From: Myroides sp. JBRI-B21084
Lineage (GTDB): Bacteria > Bacteroidota > Bacteroidia > Flavobacteriales > Flavobacteriaceae
Direction of reading: 5' to 3'
NCBI RefSeq assembly: GCF_030545015.1
Contig: NZ_CP120653.1
Span: 558,001-622,000 of the forward strand
DNA length: 64,000 nucleotides
The notes under the pieces were generated by a model. That model was not told where the DNA came from and ran no database searches. It saw only the letters and a list, made by a program, of their open reading frames with translations. Within the stretch, counting starts at the first letter, position 1; each line of letters opens with the position of its first letter. Shown one piece after another: positions 42,073 through 51,492 of this stretch. The position numbers were made by a program, and so were the translations under genes.

Positions 42073-43869
42073 ATGAAAAACATTAGAAACTTTTGTATTA
42101 TAGCCCATATTGACCACGGAAAAAGTACCTTGGCCGATCGTTTGTTAGATGCTACGCAAACAGTAACCGCACGTGAAGCACAGGCGCAACTTTTAGATAA
42201 TATGGATTTAGAGCGTGAACGTGGTATTACCATTAAAAGTCACGCTATACAAATGGAATACAAATATAAAGGCGAAACCTATATTTTAAACTTAATTGAC
42301 ACCCCAGGACACGTTGATTTTTCGTACGAAGTTTCACGTTCTATTGCAGCATGCGAAGGGGCTTTGTTAATTGTTGATGCAGCGCAAAGTATTCAAGCAC
42401 AAACTATTTCAAACCTTTATTTAGCTTTAGAGCACGATTTAGAAATTATTCCGGTATTAAATAAGGTTGATTTACCAAGTGCTAACCCTGAAGAAGTTAG
42501 CGATGATATTGTAGATTTATTAGGTTGTAAAATTGAAGATATTATACATGCATCGGGTAAAACGGGTTTTGGGGTAGAAAATATTTTAGAAGCGGTTATT
42601 GAGCGTATTCCTGCTCCAAAAGGCAACGTTGATGAACCTTTGCAAGCCTTAATTTTTGATTCTCATTACAATCCTTTCCGTGGAATTGAAGTTATTTTTA
42701 GAGTAATAAATGGCGAAATTAAAAAGAATCAGAAAATTAAATTCATGGCAACCGGCAATGAATATTTTGCCGATGAAATAGGTACTTTAAAATTAAACCA
42801 AGTTCCTAAGCAAAAAATTTCGGCAGGTGATGTTGGTTATTTAATTTCTGGAATTAAAGAAGCAAAAGAAGTAAAAGTAGGTGATACAGTAACCGATGCT
42901 GCAAACCCTACCACAAAGGCAATTTCTGGATTTGAAGATGTTAAACCAATGGTTTTTGCTGGAATTTACCCTGTTGATACCGAAGATTATGAAGATTTGC
43001 GTGCATCTATGGAAAAATTACAGTTAAATGATGCTTCGTTGGTTTTTCAGGCCGAAAGTTCAGCTGCTTTAGGCTTTGGTTTCCGTTGTGGATTCTTAGG
43101 AATGTTGCACATGGAAATTATTCAAGAACGTTTAGAGCGTGAATTTAATATGACGGTTATTACAACCGTACCCAACGTATCGTACTTTGCATATACTAAA
43201 AAAGATCCAGATACTGCTTTAATTGTAAACAACCCATCTGATTTACCAGAACCATCGAAATTAGATCGTGTAGAAGAACCTTTTATTAAAGCTACCATTA
43301 TAACAAAATCTGATTTTGTAGGACAAGTAATGAGCTTGTGTATTGAAAAACGCGGACAAATTACCAACCAAACGTATTTAACCGAAAGTAGAGTAGAATT
43401 GAACTTTGATATGCCTTTGGCAGAAATTGTATTTGATTTTTACGACAGATTAAAAACGGTTTCAAAAGGATATGCATCGTTTGATTACCACCCAATTGGT
43501 ATGCGCCAGTCTAAATTAGTACGTTTAGATGTGTTGTTAAATGCACAAAATGTAGATGCACTTTCGGCTTTAATTCACGAAGATAATGCGTATCACATTG
43601 GTAAAAAAATGTGCGAAAAGTTACGCGAATTAATTCCTCGTCAACAATTCGATATTCCTATTCAGGCAGCAATTGGTGCTAAAATTATTGCGCGTGAAAC
43701 TATTAAAGCCTTACGTAAAGACGTAACCGCTAAATGTTACGGTGGTGATATTTCGCGTAAACGTAAATTGTTAGAAAAACAAAAGGCAGGTAAAAAACGC
43801 ATGCGCCAAGTTGGTAATGTAGAAATACCGCAATCGGCATTTATGGCAGTTTTAAAATTAAATGATTAA
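42073..43869 (+). CDS. lepA: Elongation factor 4 (LepA), translational GTPase
   Basis: A 598-residue protein. GTPase motifs: G1 [16 protein letters not shown]2/G3 RGITIKSH and [13 protein letters not shown]4 NKVDLPSA, then domains II, III and V and the LepA-specific C-terminal domain ([39 protein letters not shown], in parts). It acts on ribosomes during translation, mainly under ionic or biogenesis stress. Preceded by a structured leader and followed by a terminator. Confident. Confidence 0.98.
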   Translation: MKNIRNFCIIAHIDHGKSTLADRLLDATQTVTAREAQAQLLDNMDLERERGITIKSHAIQMEYKYKGETYILNLIDTPGHVDFSYEVSRSIAACEGALLIVDAAQSIQAQTISNLYLALEHDLEIIPVLNKVDLPSANPEEVSDDIVDLLGCKIEDIIHASGKTGFGVENILEAVIERIPAPKGNVDEPLQALIFDSHYNPFRGIEVIFRVINGEIKKNQKIKFMATGNEYFADEIGTLKLNQVPKQKISAGDVGYLISGIKEAKEVKVGDTVTDAANPTTKAISGFEDVKPMVFAGIYPVDTEDYEDLRASMEKLQLNDASLVFQAESSAALGFGFRCGFLGMLHMEIIQERLEREFNMTVITTVPNVSYFAYTKKDPDTALIVNNPSDLPEPSKLDRVEEPFIKATIITKSDFVGQVMSLCIEKRGQITNQTYLTESRVELNFDMPLAEIVFDFYDRLKTVSKGYASFDYHPIGMRQSKLVRLDVLLNAQNVDALSALIHEDNAYHIGKKMCEKLRELIPRQQFDIPIQAAIGAKIIARETIKALRKDVTAKCYGGDISRKRKLLEKQKAGKKRMRQVGNVEIPQSAFMAVLKLND

Positions 43870-43886
43870 TTATCAGTCTAAAATAT

Positions 43887-43921
43887 AAAAAACGCTTTCA
43901 TTTTGTGAAAGCGTTTTTTTT
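43887..43921. terminator. Bidirectional terminator
   Basis: AAACGCTTTCA, 5-base loop, TGAAAGCGTTT with flanking A/T runs. Serves lepA and the convergent thioredoxin-like gene. Confidence 0.9.
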
Positions 43922-43927
43922 TGTTAT

Positions 43928-44782
43928 TTACATTTTAGCTAACTCTTTCTCTACAATATTAGGTAAATAATTTTGTGTGAACTTAGTGAAATTTGGATAG
44001 CCAAAATATACTACTTCGTTTTTAGCATTTATAATTAATAATGTAGGCGCCACATTAAAATTTAGTTGCCTATAAATTTGTTTATCAGTATATAATTTAT
44101 TCAAATATATTGTTGATTCAATTTTGGTAAACCTTTCATTATTATGGCGTTTACCTAAGTTGATATTTACAACCCTAAAATCAATATTTTTGTTTGATTT
44201 ATATATGTTGGCTAAATTCTGAAAATTAGCAATACTTTCGGGGCATTGGCTGCAAGATGTAGTCCAAAATTCAAATAACGTTAATTTGCCTTGAAAAGCA
44301 TTTATTGGAACTTCTATTCCTTTCTCATCTAAAAATGTAACACTTTTTAATTGCGAAGTTTCAATTTTTGCTTTTTCGTTTTCTGTTCTTGAATAATATA
44401 CATAAGCAGTTAAAAGTAGGCAAAAAGGTATAAAAAAGGTAATTATTTTGGTTTTAGAAATTTTATAAACATTATTTACATACACCAAAACCGCAACCAA
44501 TAAATAACTCCAGAAAAATGGTTTTCCCAAAAAACCGTCTTCCTCAATTAAATCATAAATATACATACTGGCATATAGCAATAATAAGGGTAGAAAAATG
44601 ATTGCTAAACTTATTTTTTTAGAAAAAGGCGATTTGCTAAATAAAAACAACGATGATAACAATAAAAATACACTTGTTAAAAATAATTGCGTAAGTTTAG
44701 ACAAAAAAGCCCCTGAAACAAGCATCACAATTAATATAATTATGTTTAATAATATAAATTGATTTTTTGATAGTTTATTCAT
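43928..44782 (-). CDS. Membrane protein with C-terminal thioredoxin-like domain
   Basis: A 284-residue protein. Four or five membrane helices occupy about residues 1-125, then a TlpA/AhpC-like domain with EFWTTSCSQCPESIANFQN (CxxC, about 173-179) and the cis-Pro segment NVAPTLLIINAKNEVVYFG. It may reduce disulfides in the periplasm, for example during cytochrome maturation or in outer-membrane protein handling. The helical half is not a clear DsbD domain. Divergent from the siderophore receptor gene. Confidence 0.85.
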   Translation of the reverse strand: MNKLSKNQFILLNIIILIVMLVSGAFLSKLTQLFLTSVFLLLSSLFLFSKSPFSKKISLAIIFLPLLLLYASMYIYDLIEEDGFLGKPFFWSYLLVAVLVYVNNVYKISKTKIITFFIPFCLLLTAYVYYSRTENEKAKIETSQLKSVTFLDEKGIEVPINAFQGKLTLFEFWTTSCSQCPESIANFQNLANIYKSNKNIDFRVVNINLGKRHNNERFTKIESTIYLNKLYTDKQIYRQLNFNVAPTLLIINAKNEVVYFGYPNFTKFTQNYLPNIVEKELAKM

Positions 44783-44930
44783 TTTACTTTTGTTTTAATA
44801 TTAATTTAATGAAACGTTTTTAACTATTAGTTTCAACTACAACTGCTTGTGTGTGTTATTTTCAAATCCTATTTATATTTAAAATAGATTTCGTTTTTAA
44901 AAGGATTTTTAACTTTATGTTTATAGTATT

Positions 44931-44986
44931 ATCAACATATCAACATATCAACATATCAACATATCAACATATCAACATATCAACAT
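44931..44986 (+). repeat. Tandem repeat, 7 copies of ATCAACAT
   Basis: Seven perfect, uninterrupted 8-bp units in the spacer, about 90 bases upstream of the -33 box of the receptor gene. Such arrays often vary in copy number by slippage. Confidence 0.95.
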
Positions 44987-45060
44987 GTTTTTCTTTATAT
45001 GCAATGTAGTTTATTCAAATATTATTGGAAAGTTTTTTTGTTATTTAGATTCTTTCTAAA

Positions 45061-45100
45061 AAAATCTTATTTTTATTTGTTTTAAATAAAAACAGATTTT
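45061..45100. promoter_or_regulatory. 40-base dyad overlapping the receptor promoter (candidate operator)
   Basis: Outer arms AAAATCT (45061-45067) and AGATTTT (45094-45100) and inner arms TTTTTATTT (45070-45078) and AAATAAAAA (45084-45092) are exact inverses. It spans the -33 box and the spacer, ending at the first base of the -7 box. A Fur-like or other iron repressor site is possible. Confidence 0.5.
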
Positions 45101-45107
45101 ACTTTTG
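45077..45107 (+). promoter_or_regulatory. Siderophore-receptor promoter (TTG-N20-TACTTTTG)
   Basis: TTG at 45077-45079 and TACTTTTG at 45100-45107 with a 20-base spacer; ATG follows at 45125. Confidence 0.75.
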
Positions 45108-45124
45108 CAGTAAATTTTTTAAAG

Positions 45125-47269
45125 ATGAAAAAGTTACTACTATTATTACCAGCTGTTGCAGCAACTATAGATACAAATGCACAAGTTACCGATTCTATAA
45201 AATCAAGTAATTTAGATGAATTAGTTATTGAAGCTTACTTTCAAAAAAACGTAAATTCATCAAACAAAATGCCTTTGAAAGACATTGAAAACCCGCAAGT
45301 TTACAATGTAATTAGTAAAAACATTTTAAAAGAACAAGTAGTTACTACTTTTAGCGATGCTTTAAAAAATGCTACTGGAGTTACACGTTTATGGGAATCA
45401 ACAGGGCGTGGTAGCGATGGAGCTGAATTTTATACCATGCGTGGTTTTTCTACACAACCGCGTTTGTTAAACGGTATGCCTAGCTTTACAAACGGTAGTT
45501 TAGATCCTGCAAATATTGAAAGTGTTGAGGTTATTAAAGGACCATCGGGTACTATGTACGGCGGAAACGTTGTTTCGTACGGTGGTTTAATTAATATAAC
45601 AGCAAAAAAACCTTTTCAAACTTTTGGGGGCGAAATGGGGTACACAAACGGTTCGTATGGTTTAAACCGAGTAACAGCCGATATTAATACGCCTTTAAAC
45701 AAGCAAACTTTTTTACGTATAAATACTGCTTATAATTACCGCAATTCTTTTCAAGATGCTGGTTTTAATAAATCGCTTTATTTTGCACCTTCATTAAAAT
45801 TTATTGCAAACGATAAATTAACCTTTTTTGTAAACACCGAAATTAAAAGTTCAGAAGCGGCTAATGCACCTATGATCTTTTTAAGTAGATACAGTCCGTT
45901 ATCGTTTCAATCAATTGATTTATTTGAGAAAAATTATAAAAATTCGTTTACAAGCAACGATTTAACTATAAAAAATCCAGCTTTTAATTTACAAGCTTAT
46001 GCAGAGTATCAGTTAGCAAAAAACTGGACATCAACAACCATTGTAACTAAAAGTAATGCTAAAACAAATGGTTACTACCAATATTTGTGGGATTCTGCAA
46101 ATGGAAATGAGTTTACTCGTTTTATAACAAAAGGCGAAGCTGAAACTAACGTAACAGGTATTCAACAAAATTTTGTAGGAACTTATGCAATAGGTTCGGT
46201 TAAAAATAAATTAGTTGCTGGTTTAGATTATTTTCAACGTAAATTTTCAGTAGGTGGTACTGGTTGGGCAGCTTTTGGAACGGTTTCTTTAATCGACCAA
46301 AACGATACAATGGCAGGTAAATTAACTACACCACATGTTGATGCCGCTTTATTAGGAACTTCGGCAGCGTTGCAATCTGCTGAAACTAAAATTTACAGTG
46401 CGTATTTTTCAAATGTAATGGAGTTTTTACCTAATCTATCAGCAATGATTAGTTTACGTGCCGATCACTTTACCGGTCAGCCAACTGCTTATTCAACAGA
46501 AGATCTTAAACCCAAAACAACATTTTCGCCAAAATTAGGTATCGTTTATCAACCAATTCAAGATAAATTGTCGGTTTTTGCTAACTACATGAACGGTTTT
46601 AAATATTTAGATGCTACTGCAATTGATATAACAGATACCAATGGAAATGTAACCGGTCGTGAATTGCGTTATTTTGATCCAGAGCAAGCAAATCAGTGGG
46701 AAATTGGTACAAAAGCAAGTTTAATTAAAGATCGTTTGTCAGTAACTGCAAGTTATTACGATATTACCGTTAAAAATAAATTAATGGGCAGTGGGGTAGA
46801 TACTACTCAAGCGGGTGAAGTGCAAAGTAAAGGTTTTGAAATGAGTGTTTTAGGCAGCCCAATAAACGGTTTAAATATTGTTGCTGGTTATAGCCATAAC
46901 AATAATAAAGTTACTAAAGACGATCCAACGGCTGGTTATTTAGGTTTAAGAACTGAAGAAGCAGGACCAGAAAATGTATTTAACTTTTGGGCAAATTATA
47001 CCGTTCAAAATGGTGCATTAAAGAATTTTGGTCTAGGATTAGGTGCTAATTCTGCTAGCGAATTATTAACACTTAACCGAGCAAATATTGGTACGTTTGC
47101 TTTGCCAGGTTATACGGTTTTTAACATGGCATTATCATACAATGCAGAAAAATACAGCGCTGTTTTAAAAGTAGATAACGTAACTAACGAAAAGTATTTC
47201 ACGGGTTGGTCAACAGTTAGTCCACAATTTGCACGTTCTATTTCGTTAGGCTTAAACTATAAATTTTAA
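45125..47269 (+). CDS. TonB-dependent siderophore receptor
   Basis: A 714-residue receptor. Signal peptide about 1-19, plug about 45-165 (NPQVYNVISKNILKEQVVTTFSDAL, SVEVIKGPSGTMYGG) and barrel ending in SLGLNYKF. The plug signature and the length fit the FhuA/FoxA-like siderophore class. The gene is followed, with one base overlap (TAATG), by a PepSY protein, a frequent partner that reduces ferric siderophores. Operon probably iron-regulated, but no Fur box is proven. Upstream tandem repeat and dyad are described separately. Confidence 0.93.
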   Translation: MKKLLLLLPAVAATIDTNAQVTDSIKSSNLDELVIEAYFQKNVNSSNKMPLKDIENPQVYNVISKNILKEQVVTTFSDALKNATGVTRLWESTGRGSDGAEFYTMRGFSTQPRLLNGMPSFTNGSLDPANIESVEVIKGPSGTMYGGNVVSYGGLINITAKKPFQTFGGEMGYTNGSYGLNRVTADINTPLNKQTFLRINTAYNYRNSFQDAGFNKSLYFAPSLKFIANDKLTFFVNTEIKSSEAANAPMIFLSRYSPLSFQSIDLFEKNYKNSFTSNDLTIKNPAFNLQAYAEYQLAKNWTSTTIVTKSNAKTNGYYQYLWDSANGNEFTRFITKGEAETNVTGIQQNFVGTYAIGSVKNKLVAGLDYFQRKFSVGGTGWAAFGTVSLIDQNDTMAGKLTTPHVDAALLGTSAALQSAETKIYSAYFSNVMEFLPNLSAMISLRADHFTGQPTAYSTEDLKPKTTFSPKLGIVYQPIQDKLSVFANYMNGFKYLDATAIDITDTNGNVTGRELRYFDPEQANQWEIGTKASLIKDRLSVTASYYDITVKNKLMGSGVDTTQAGEVQSKGFEMSVLGSPINGLNIVAGYSHNNNKVTKDDPTAGYLGLRTEEAGPENVFNFWANYTVQNGALKNFGLGLGANSASELLTLNRANIGTFALPGYTVFNMALSYNAEKYSAVLKVDNVTNEKYFTGWSTVSPQFARSISLGLNYKF

Positions 47270-48477
47270 TGGCAAAAAATAACCAAAAAAACACAGGTTT
47301 TAAATTAAAAAAAACAATTGGCAAGCTGCACCTTTGGTTCGGCTTGCTTATTGGTTCTATTGTATTTTTTATATCAATAACCGGAGCTTTGTATGTTTTT
47401 AAAGATGAAATTGAAAGCATTCAACGCAAGGAATACATGCATCATAACGAACCTAATTTTCAGCAAAAAACAAAGCTGCCTTTAAGACAGTTAGAAAATT
47501 TAGTTCAACAACAAGTACAAGAAAAATACCCTATACATTGGGTTAATATACCAATTGATCGATCGCTTTCGTACCAATTTTATTATTTTGAACACAACAC
47601 AAGTGCTTGGAATTATTTTGATGAATACCCTGTTTATAAATTTGCTTATGTAAACCCATACAATGGTAAAGTTTTACAGGTTTACGATGAAAAATATAGC
47701 TTTTTTAATATTGTAAAAAATTTGCATTGGGGTTTTCTTTTAAATTCTGAATGGGGTAAATGGGCAACAGGTATTCCCGTACTCATTTTTGTGTTTATGC
47801 TTATTTCGGGCATTATTTTATGGTGGCCAAAAAATAAAGCAGCACGTAAACAACGCTTTTGGTTTCAGTGGAAAAACATTACAAAATGGAAACGTAAAAA
47901 TTACGATTTACACAATATTATTGGGTTTTATACATCGTTTTTTGCATTAATTTTCTCTATTACAGGATTGTTTTATGCCTTCTTTTTTATACAAGCAATG
48001 ATTTACGTTGTTTTTTCGGGTGGAAAAACACAATACCCCGATTTTTCACATATTAAAACCACAGCGCCTCTTGCATTAAGAAACGATACTACTTTAGATA
48101 AAATGGCAGCAAAAGTAGAACAATTGTATCCCAACGCTTATATGTTTGCTTTAGATTTGGGTCATGAACATTTAGACGATCATGAACATCCAAATTTTGA
48201 AGTATATGTGCGCCATTTACCAAATACTTATTACAAAAACAGCAACTTAATTTTTGATGAAAATTCGGGTGAATTGCTTCATGCGCGCAACCCAGAAGAT
48301 AAAGATTTTGGAGAAAAAATGGTAAATGCCAATTACGATATTCACGTAGGTGCAATTGGTGGTTTACCAACAAAAATATTAGCTTTTATTGTTAGTTTGT
48401 TGTGTGCAAGCTTACCAGTTACTGGTTTTATGATTTGGTACGGACGCAATAAAAAGAAAAAAAATAGTAAGATTTAA
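47269..48477 (+). CDS. PepSY-associated transmembrane protein (iron-uptake associated)
   Basis: A 402-residue inner-membrane protein with four helices near 25-48, 165-190, 215-240 and 370-395. It carries conserved histidines at or near the helices (KLHLWFGL, NLHWGFLLN, YDLHNIIGFY, DIHVGAIGG) that can bind heme. The family includes FoxB/FsrB-like reductases that release iron from siderophores. Its start overlaps the receptor's stop, so the pair is coupled. A strong hairpin ends the unit. Confidence 0.92.
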   Translation: MAKNNQKNTGFKLKKTIGKLHLWFGLLIGSIVFFISITGALYVFKDEIESIQRKEYMHHNEPNFQQKTKLPLRQLENLVQQQVQEKYPIHWVNIPIDRSLSYQFYYFEHNTSAWNYFDEYPVYKFAYVNPYNGKVLQVYDEKYSFFNIVKNLHWGFLLNSEWGKWATGIPVLIFVFMLISGIILWWPKNKAARKQRFWFQWKNITKWKRKNYDLHNIIGFYTSFFALIFSITGLFYAFFFIQAMIYVVFSGGKTQYPDFSHIKTTAPLALRNDTTLDKMAAKVEQLYPNAYMFALDLGHEHLDDHEHPNFEVYVRHLPNTYYKNSNLIFDENSGELLHARNPEDKDFGEKMVNANYDIHVGAIGGLPTKILAFIVSLLCASLPVTGFMIWYGRNKKKKNSKI

Positions 48478-48515
48478 AAAACAAAACAACTAATCTAACC
48501 CTAATTGTTTTTTAT

Positions 48516-48557
48516 AAGCGATTTTTCATTTTTATTTTGAAAAATCGCTTTATTTTT
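48516..48557 (+). terminator. Terminator after the PepSY gene
   Basis: AAGCGATTTTTC, AT loop, GAAAAATCGCTT, then TATTTTTG. Its trailing T's double as a possible -7 box for the next gene. Confidence 0.75.
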
Positions 48558-48558
48558 G
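48551..48558 (+). promoter_or_regulatory. Possible -7 box of the first barrel gene
   Basis: TATTTTTG fits TANNTTTG, 17 bases before the ATG at 48576, but it overlaps the terminator tail. Confidence 0.3.
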
Positions 48559-48575
48559 TTTTTCAATTATTTAGA

Positions 48576-51383
48576 ATGAAGAAAATATATTTTTATGTAA
48601 CCATTTTGTGTATATTTTGTACAACAAGCATTTTTGCACAAAATATTCAGTTAAAAGGAAAGGTAGTTAACGAAAAAAACGAACCTGTTTCCGATTTAAC
48701 CATGTATCTTTCTAAAGAAAAAGATTCAACCTTAATTCAATACGCTGCAACCGATGCTTCGGGCGATTTTGCTTTAGATTTAAAAACGGTTAGCGAACCT
48801 ACTTTTTTAACTTTTTCGCAATTAGGGTTTAAAAATAAAGTTGAAAAATTTCAGCAGTTAATGGCTTCTAAAGATTTAGGAACTATTCAAATGACACTTG
48901 ATAGTGATTTGCTTTCGGAAATTGTAATTGTTACCGATGCACCAATTCGCGTAAAAACGGATACCATTGAATTTAATGCATCTTCGTTTAAAGTGCGCCC
49001 TGATGCTAATGTGGAAGCTTTGTTGAAAGAACTTCCTGGAGTAGAAATTGACGCCAATAAAAAAATTACCGTAAATGGTAAAGAAGTAAGTCAGATTTTA
49101 GTAAACGGAAAGCCTTTTTTTAATGCCGATGGTACAATTGCATTACAAAACTTACCTGCCGATTTAATTAAGAAAATTCAAGTTACCGACCATAAAACTA
49201 AAAGCGAAGAATTTTCGGGAAGAAAAGCGAAAAGCGAAAACGCCAGTATCAATTTTACTATTGATGAAGACAAAAACAAAGGTTTAATGGCAAAATTAAG
49301 CGCTGGTATTGGTAGTGTTATTTACAATGCAAACAGATATGAATCTAGCGGATTGATTAATTATTTTAAAGGCAATCGAAAAATTTCGGTTTTAGCTTCG
49401 GCAAATAACATAAATTCTGAAGGTTTTTCAATGGATGAAATATTTGATAACATGGGTGGAGGTCGCAGTCAATTCTTAAGTTTTGGAGGCCGTTCAGGTG
49501 GTGCAATGGGCTTTGGAAACAGTACCGGAATTACCCGTACTAATATGATAGGTTTTAATTATTCAGATCAATTTTTTGAAGATTTAGAAACCAATGCAAG
49601 CTACTATTTTAAAGATACCCAAAATAAAAACAGCAATCGTTCTAGGGTAATTAATCTTTTGCCCGATGGTGATTTTATTACCGAATCGGCATCAACGCGC
49701 TTGAATAATAACACAAATCACAATGCTAATTTGCGTTTAGAATATAAAATTAACCCAACAACAAATGTTTTTGTAAATCCTACAATTACTGCAAACACAA
49801 ATGAATTAAGTTCGGTAAGTAACTCAAAATCGGTAGAAAATTCGGGCGAGTTGTTAAATGAAAGTACAGAAAAATCGTTCTCTAAAACAGATAATTTTAC
49901 GTTTGAAAACAGTATCGAATTCAACAAAAAATTGAATGATAAAGGTAAAAACCTAAGTTTAGAACTAACAAATAATAACTCAAAAACAAATGGTTTAGGA
50001 ACAACTAATTCAGCAACGTTATTTTACCAAAATACACCAACAAACGATATTCGTAATCAGCAAGAACTTTCAAACAGCACGCAAGATCAATACAGCTTGA
50101 GAGCGGCTTATACGCAACCAATTTCATCAAAAATGTTTGTTGATCTTGCCTATACAATAGATTTAAACAATGAAACCGATCGTTTAAATACTTATAACTT
50201 TAATGAAGTTAGCAATAATTTCACCGACTTTAACGCTTTATTATCAAACCAAACGCAAACTAAAACGGTAACAAATAAACCTGCAGTTGGCTTAAAATAC
50301 GAATCGGATATGTTTAATTGGTATTTTGATTCGGGCTTAAGTATTGCTAATTTTAACGCAAATGCATTGTATATGAATACAAATTACAATGTATCACGTG
50401 ATTTTGTTGCTCCTTATATTCGTGGAAATTTTAGATATAAGTTAGATAAAAGCAAAAATTTTAGTGTTGGTTACAATTACAATGTAAGTAATCCATCGGC
50501 AACTCAAATTTTACCTTATGAACGTTTAAACGATCCTTTACAAACCTATATTGGGAACCAAAATTTAGATCAAGAACAATATCACCGTGTAAATGTAGCT
50601 TTTAGAAATTACAATTTTCAAATGCGATCAGGGTGGAGTGTATATTTAAGTGGAAGTTTTTACAATTCACAAATTGTTTCATCAACCTTGTTTAACGAAA
50701 ATCGTAAACGTACCACAACGTATACAAATGTTTCGGGTGCGCTCAACACTTCTTTGTTTTTTCATTGGAACAAGTCGTATAAATTTAATGAGCACACTAT
50801 TCGTTACGGTACCGGAAGTAGAGTTTCACTAGACAAGCAAAAAGGATATGCAAATGGTGTTTTATACGATGCTAATAGTGTAACAATTTCGCCAAACGTT
50901 TATGCTTCTTGGGATTATGGCGAAATTTTAAGTATTTCACCATCGTATAATTTATCGTACAATCAAACCAATTATGAAAATTATCAATTAGCCGAAACCA
51001 GTTATGTGCGTCATAATTTAATGTTGCAAACAACCACCTATTGGCCAGAGAATTTTACATTTGGTAACGATTTTAGTTATACGTACAATTCTAACATAGC
51101 GCCAGGTTTTAAAAAAGACTTTTTATTGTGGAATACAGCCGTTTCATATACCTTTTTAAACAAAGCCTTAACTGCTAAAGTTAAAGTGTACGATTTGTTG
51201 AATAGAAATATTGGAACATCACGTGTAATTAATCCAACTACAATTGTAGATCAAGAAAACACCGTTTTACAGCGTTATGTAATGTTTTCGCTAACTTGGA
51301 AATTTAACCAATTTGGAAATTCTACAAAAAAAACAAACAGAATGAATCGTATGATGATGCCAGGAAGAGTAAGAGAATTATAG
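48576..51383 (+). CDS. Large outer-membrane beta-barrel protein (TonB-receptor-like, OMP_b-brl type), copy 1
   Basis: 935 residues. Signal peptide MKKIYFYVTILCIFCTTSIF(AQ), an N-terminal CarboxypepD_reg-like domain (QLKGKVVNEKNEPVSDLTMYL), a plug-like region (VRPDANVEALLKELPGVEID, GKPFFNADGTIALQNLP) and a long barrel. The frame is open from 48537, but that start lies in the terminator, so 48576 is used. It is probably a transporter or surface protein; substrate unknown. Downstream of the siderophore unit and paralogous to the next gene. Confidence 0.88.
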   Translation: MKKIYFYVTILCIFCTTSIFAQNIQLKGKVVNEKNEPVSDLTMYLSKEKDSTLIQYAATDASGDFALDLKTVSEPTFLTFSQLGFKNKVEKFQQLMASKDLGTIQMTLDSDLLSEIVIVTDAPIRVKTDTIEFNASSFKVRPDANVEALLKELPGVEIDANKKITVNGKEVSQILVNGKPFFNADGTIALQNLPADLIKKIQVTDHKTKSEEFSGRKAKSENASINFTIDEDKNKGLMAKLSAGIGSVIYNANRYESSGLINYFKGNRKISVLASANNINSEGFSMDEIFDNMGGGRSQFLSFGGRSGGAMGFGNSTGITRTNMIGFNYSDQFFEDLETNASYYFKDTQNKNSNRSRVINLLPDGDFITESASTRLNNNTNHNANLRLEYKINPTTNVFVNPTITANTNELSSVSNSKSVENSGELLNESTEKSFSKTDNFTFENSIEFNKKLNDKGKNLSLELTNNNSKTNGLGTTNSATLFYQNTPTNDIRNQQELSNSTQDQYSLRAAYTQPISSKMFVDLAYTIDLNNETDRLNTYNFNEVSNNFTDFNALLSNQTQTKTVTNKPAVGLKYESDMFNWYFDSGLSIANFNANALYMNTNYNVSRDFVAPYIRGNFRYKLDKSKNFSVGYNYNVSNPSATQILPYERLNDPLQTYIGNQNLDQEQYHRVNVAFRNYNFQMRSGWSVYLSGSFYNSQIVSSTLFNENRKRTTTYTNVSGALNTSLFFHWNKSYKFNEHTIRYGTGSRVSLDKQKGYANGVLYDANSVTISPNVYASWDYGEILSISPSYNLSYNQTNYENYQLAETSYVRHNLMLQTTTYWPENFTFGNDFSYTYNSNIAPGFKKDFLLWNTAVSYTFLNKALTAKVKVYDLLNRNIGTSRVINPTTIVDQENTVLQRYVMFSLTWKFNQFGNSTKKTNRMNRMMMPGRVREL

Positions 51384-51404
51384 TGTTTTAAATTGTAACG
51401 CATT

Positions 51405-51441
51405 AAAAAGAACATAGTTGTTAAATTATGTTCTTTTTTTT
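51405..51441 (+). terminator. Terminator of the first barrel gene
   Basis: AAAAAGAACATA, loop, TATGTTCTTTTTT. Confidence 0.8.
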
Positions 51442-51492
51442 ATACTTTTTTTATAAATTAATCGTTAACTAAAATATAAAACAAAATATTTA

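Larger units (their letters stand above)
44783..45124. other. Regulatory spacer between the thioredoxin and siderophore-receptor genes
   Basis: The 342-base gap holds no coding sequence. It contains seven copies of an 8-bp repeat (44931-44986), a 40-base dyad (45061-45100) and a consensus promoter for the receptor (45077-45107). The part 44783-44930 shows nothing definite beyond AT-rich DNA. Confidence 0.7.

Noticed and set aside
44931..44986. Repeat array as a possible CRISPR
   Set aside because: The units are 8 bp, directly adjacent and have no spacers; there are no cas genes. It is a simple tandem repeat.
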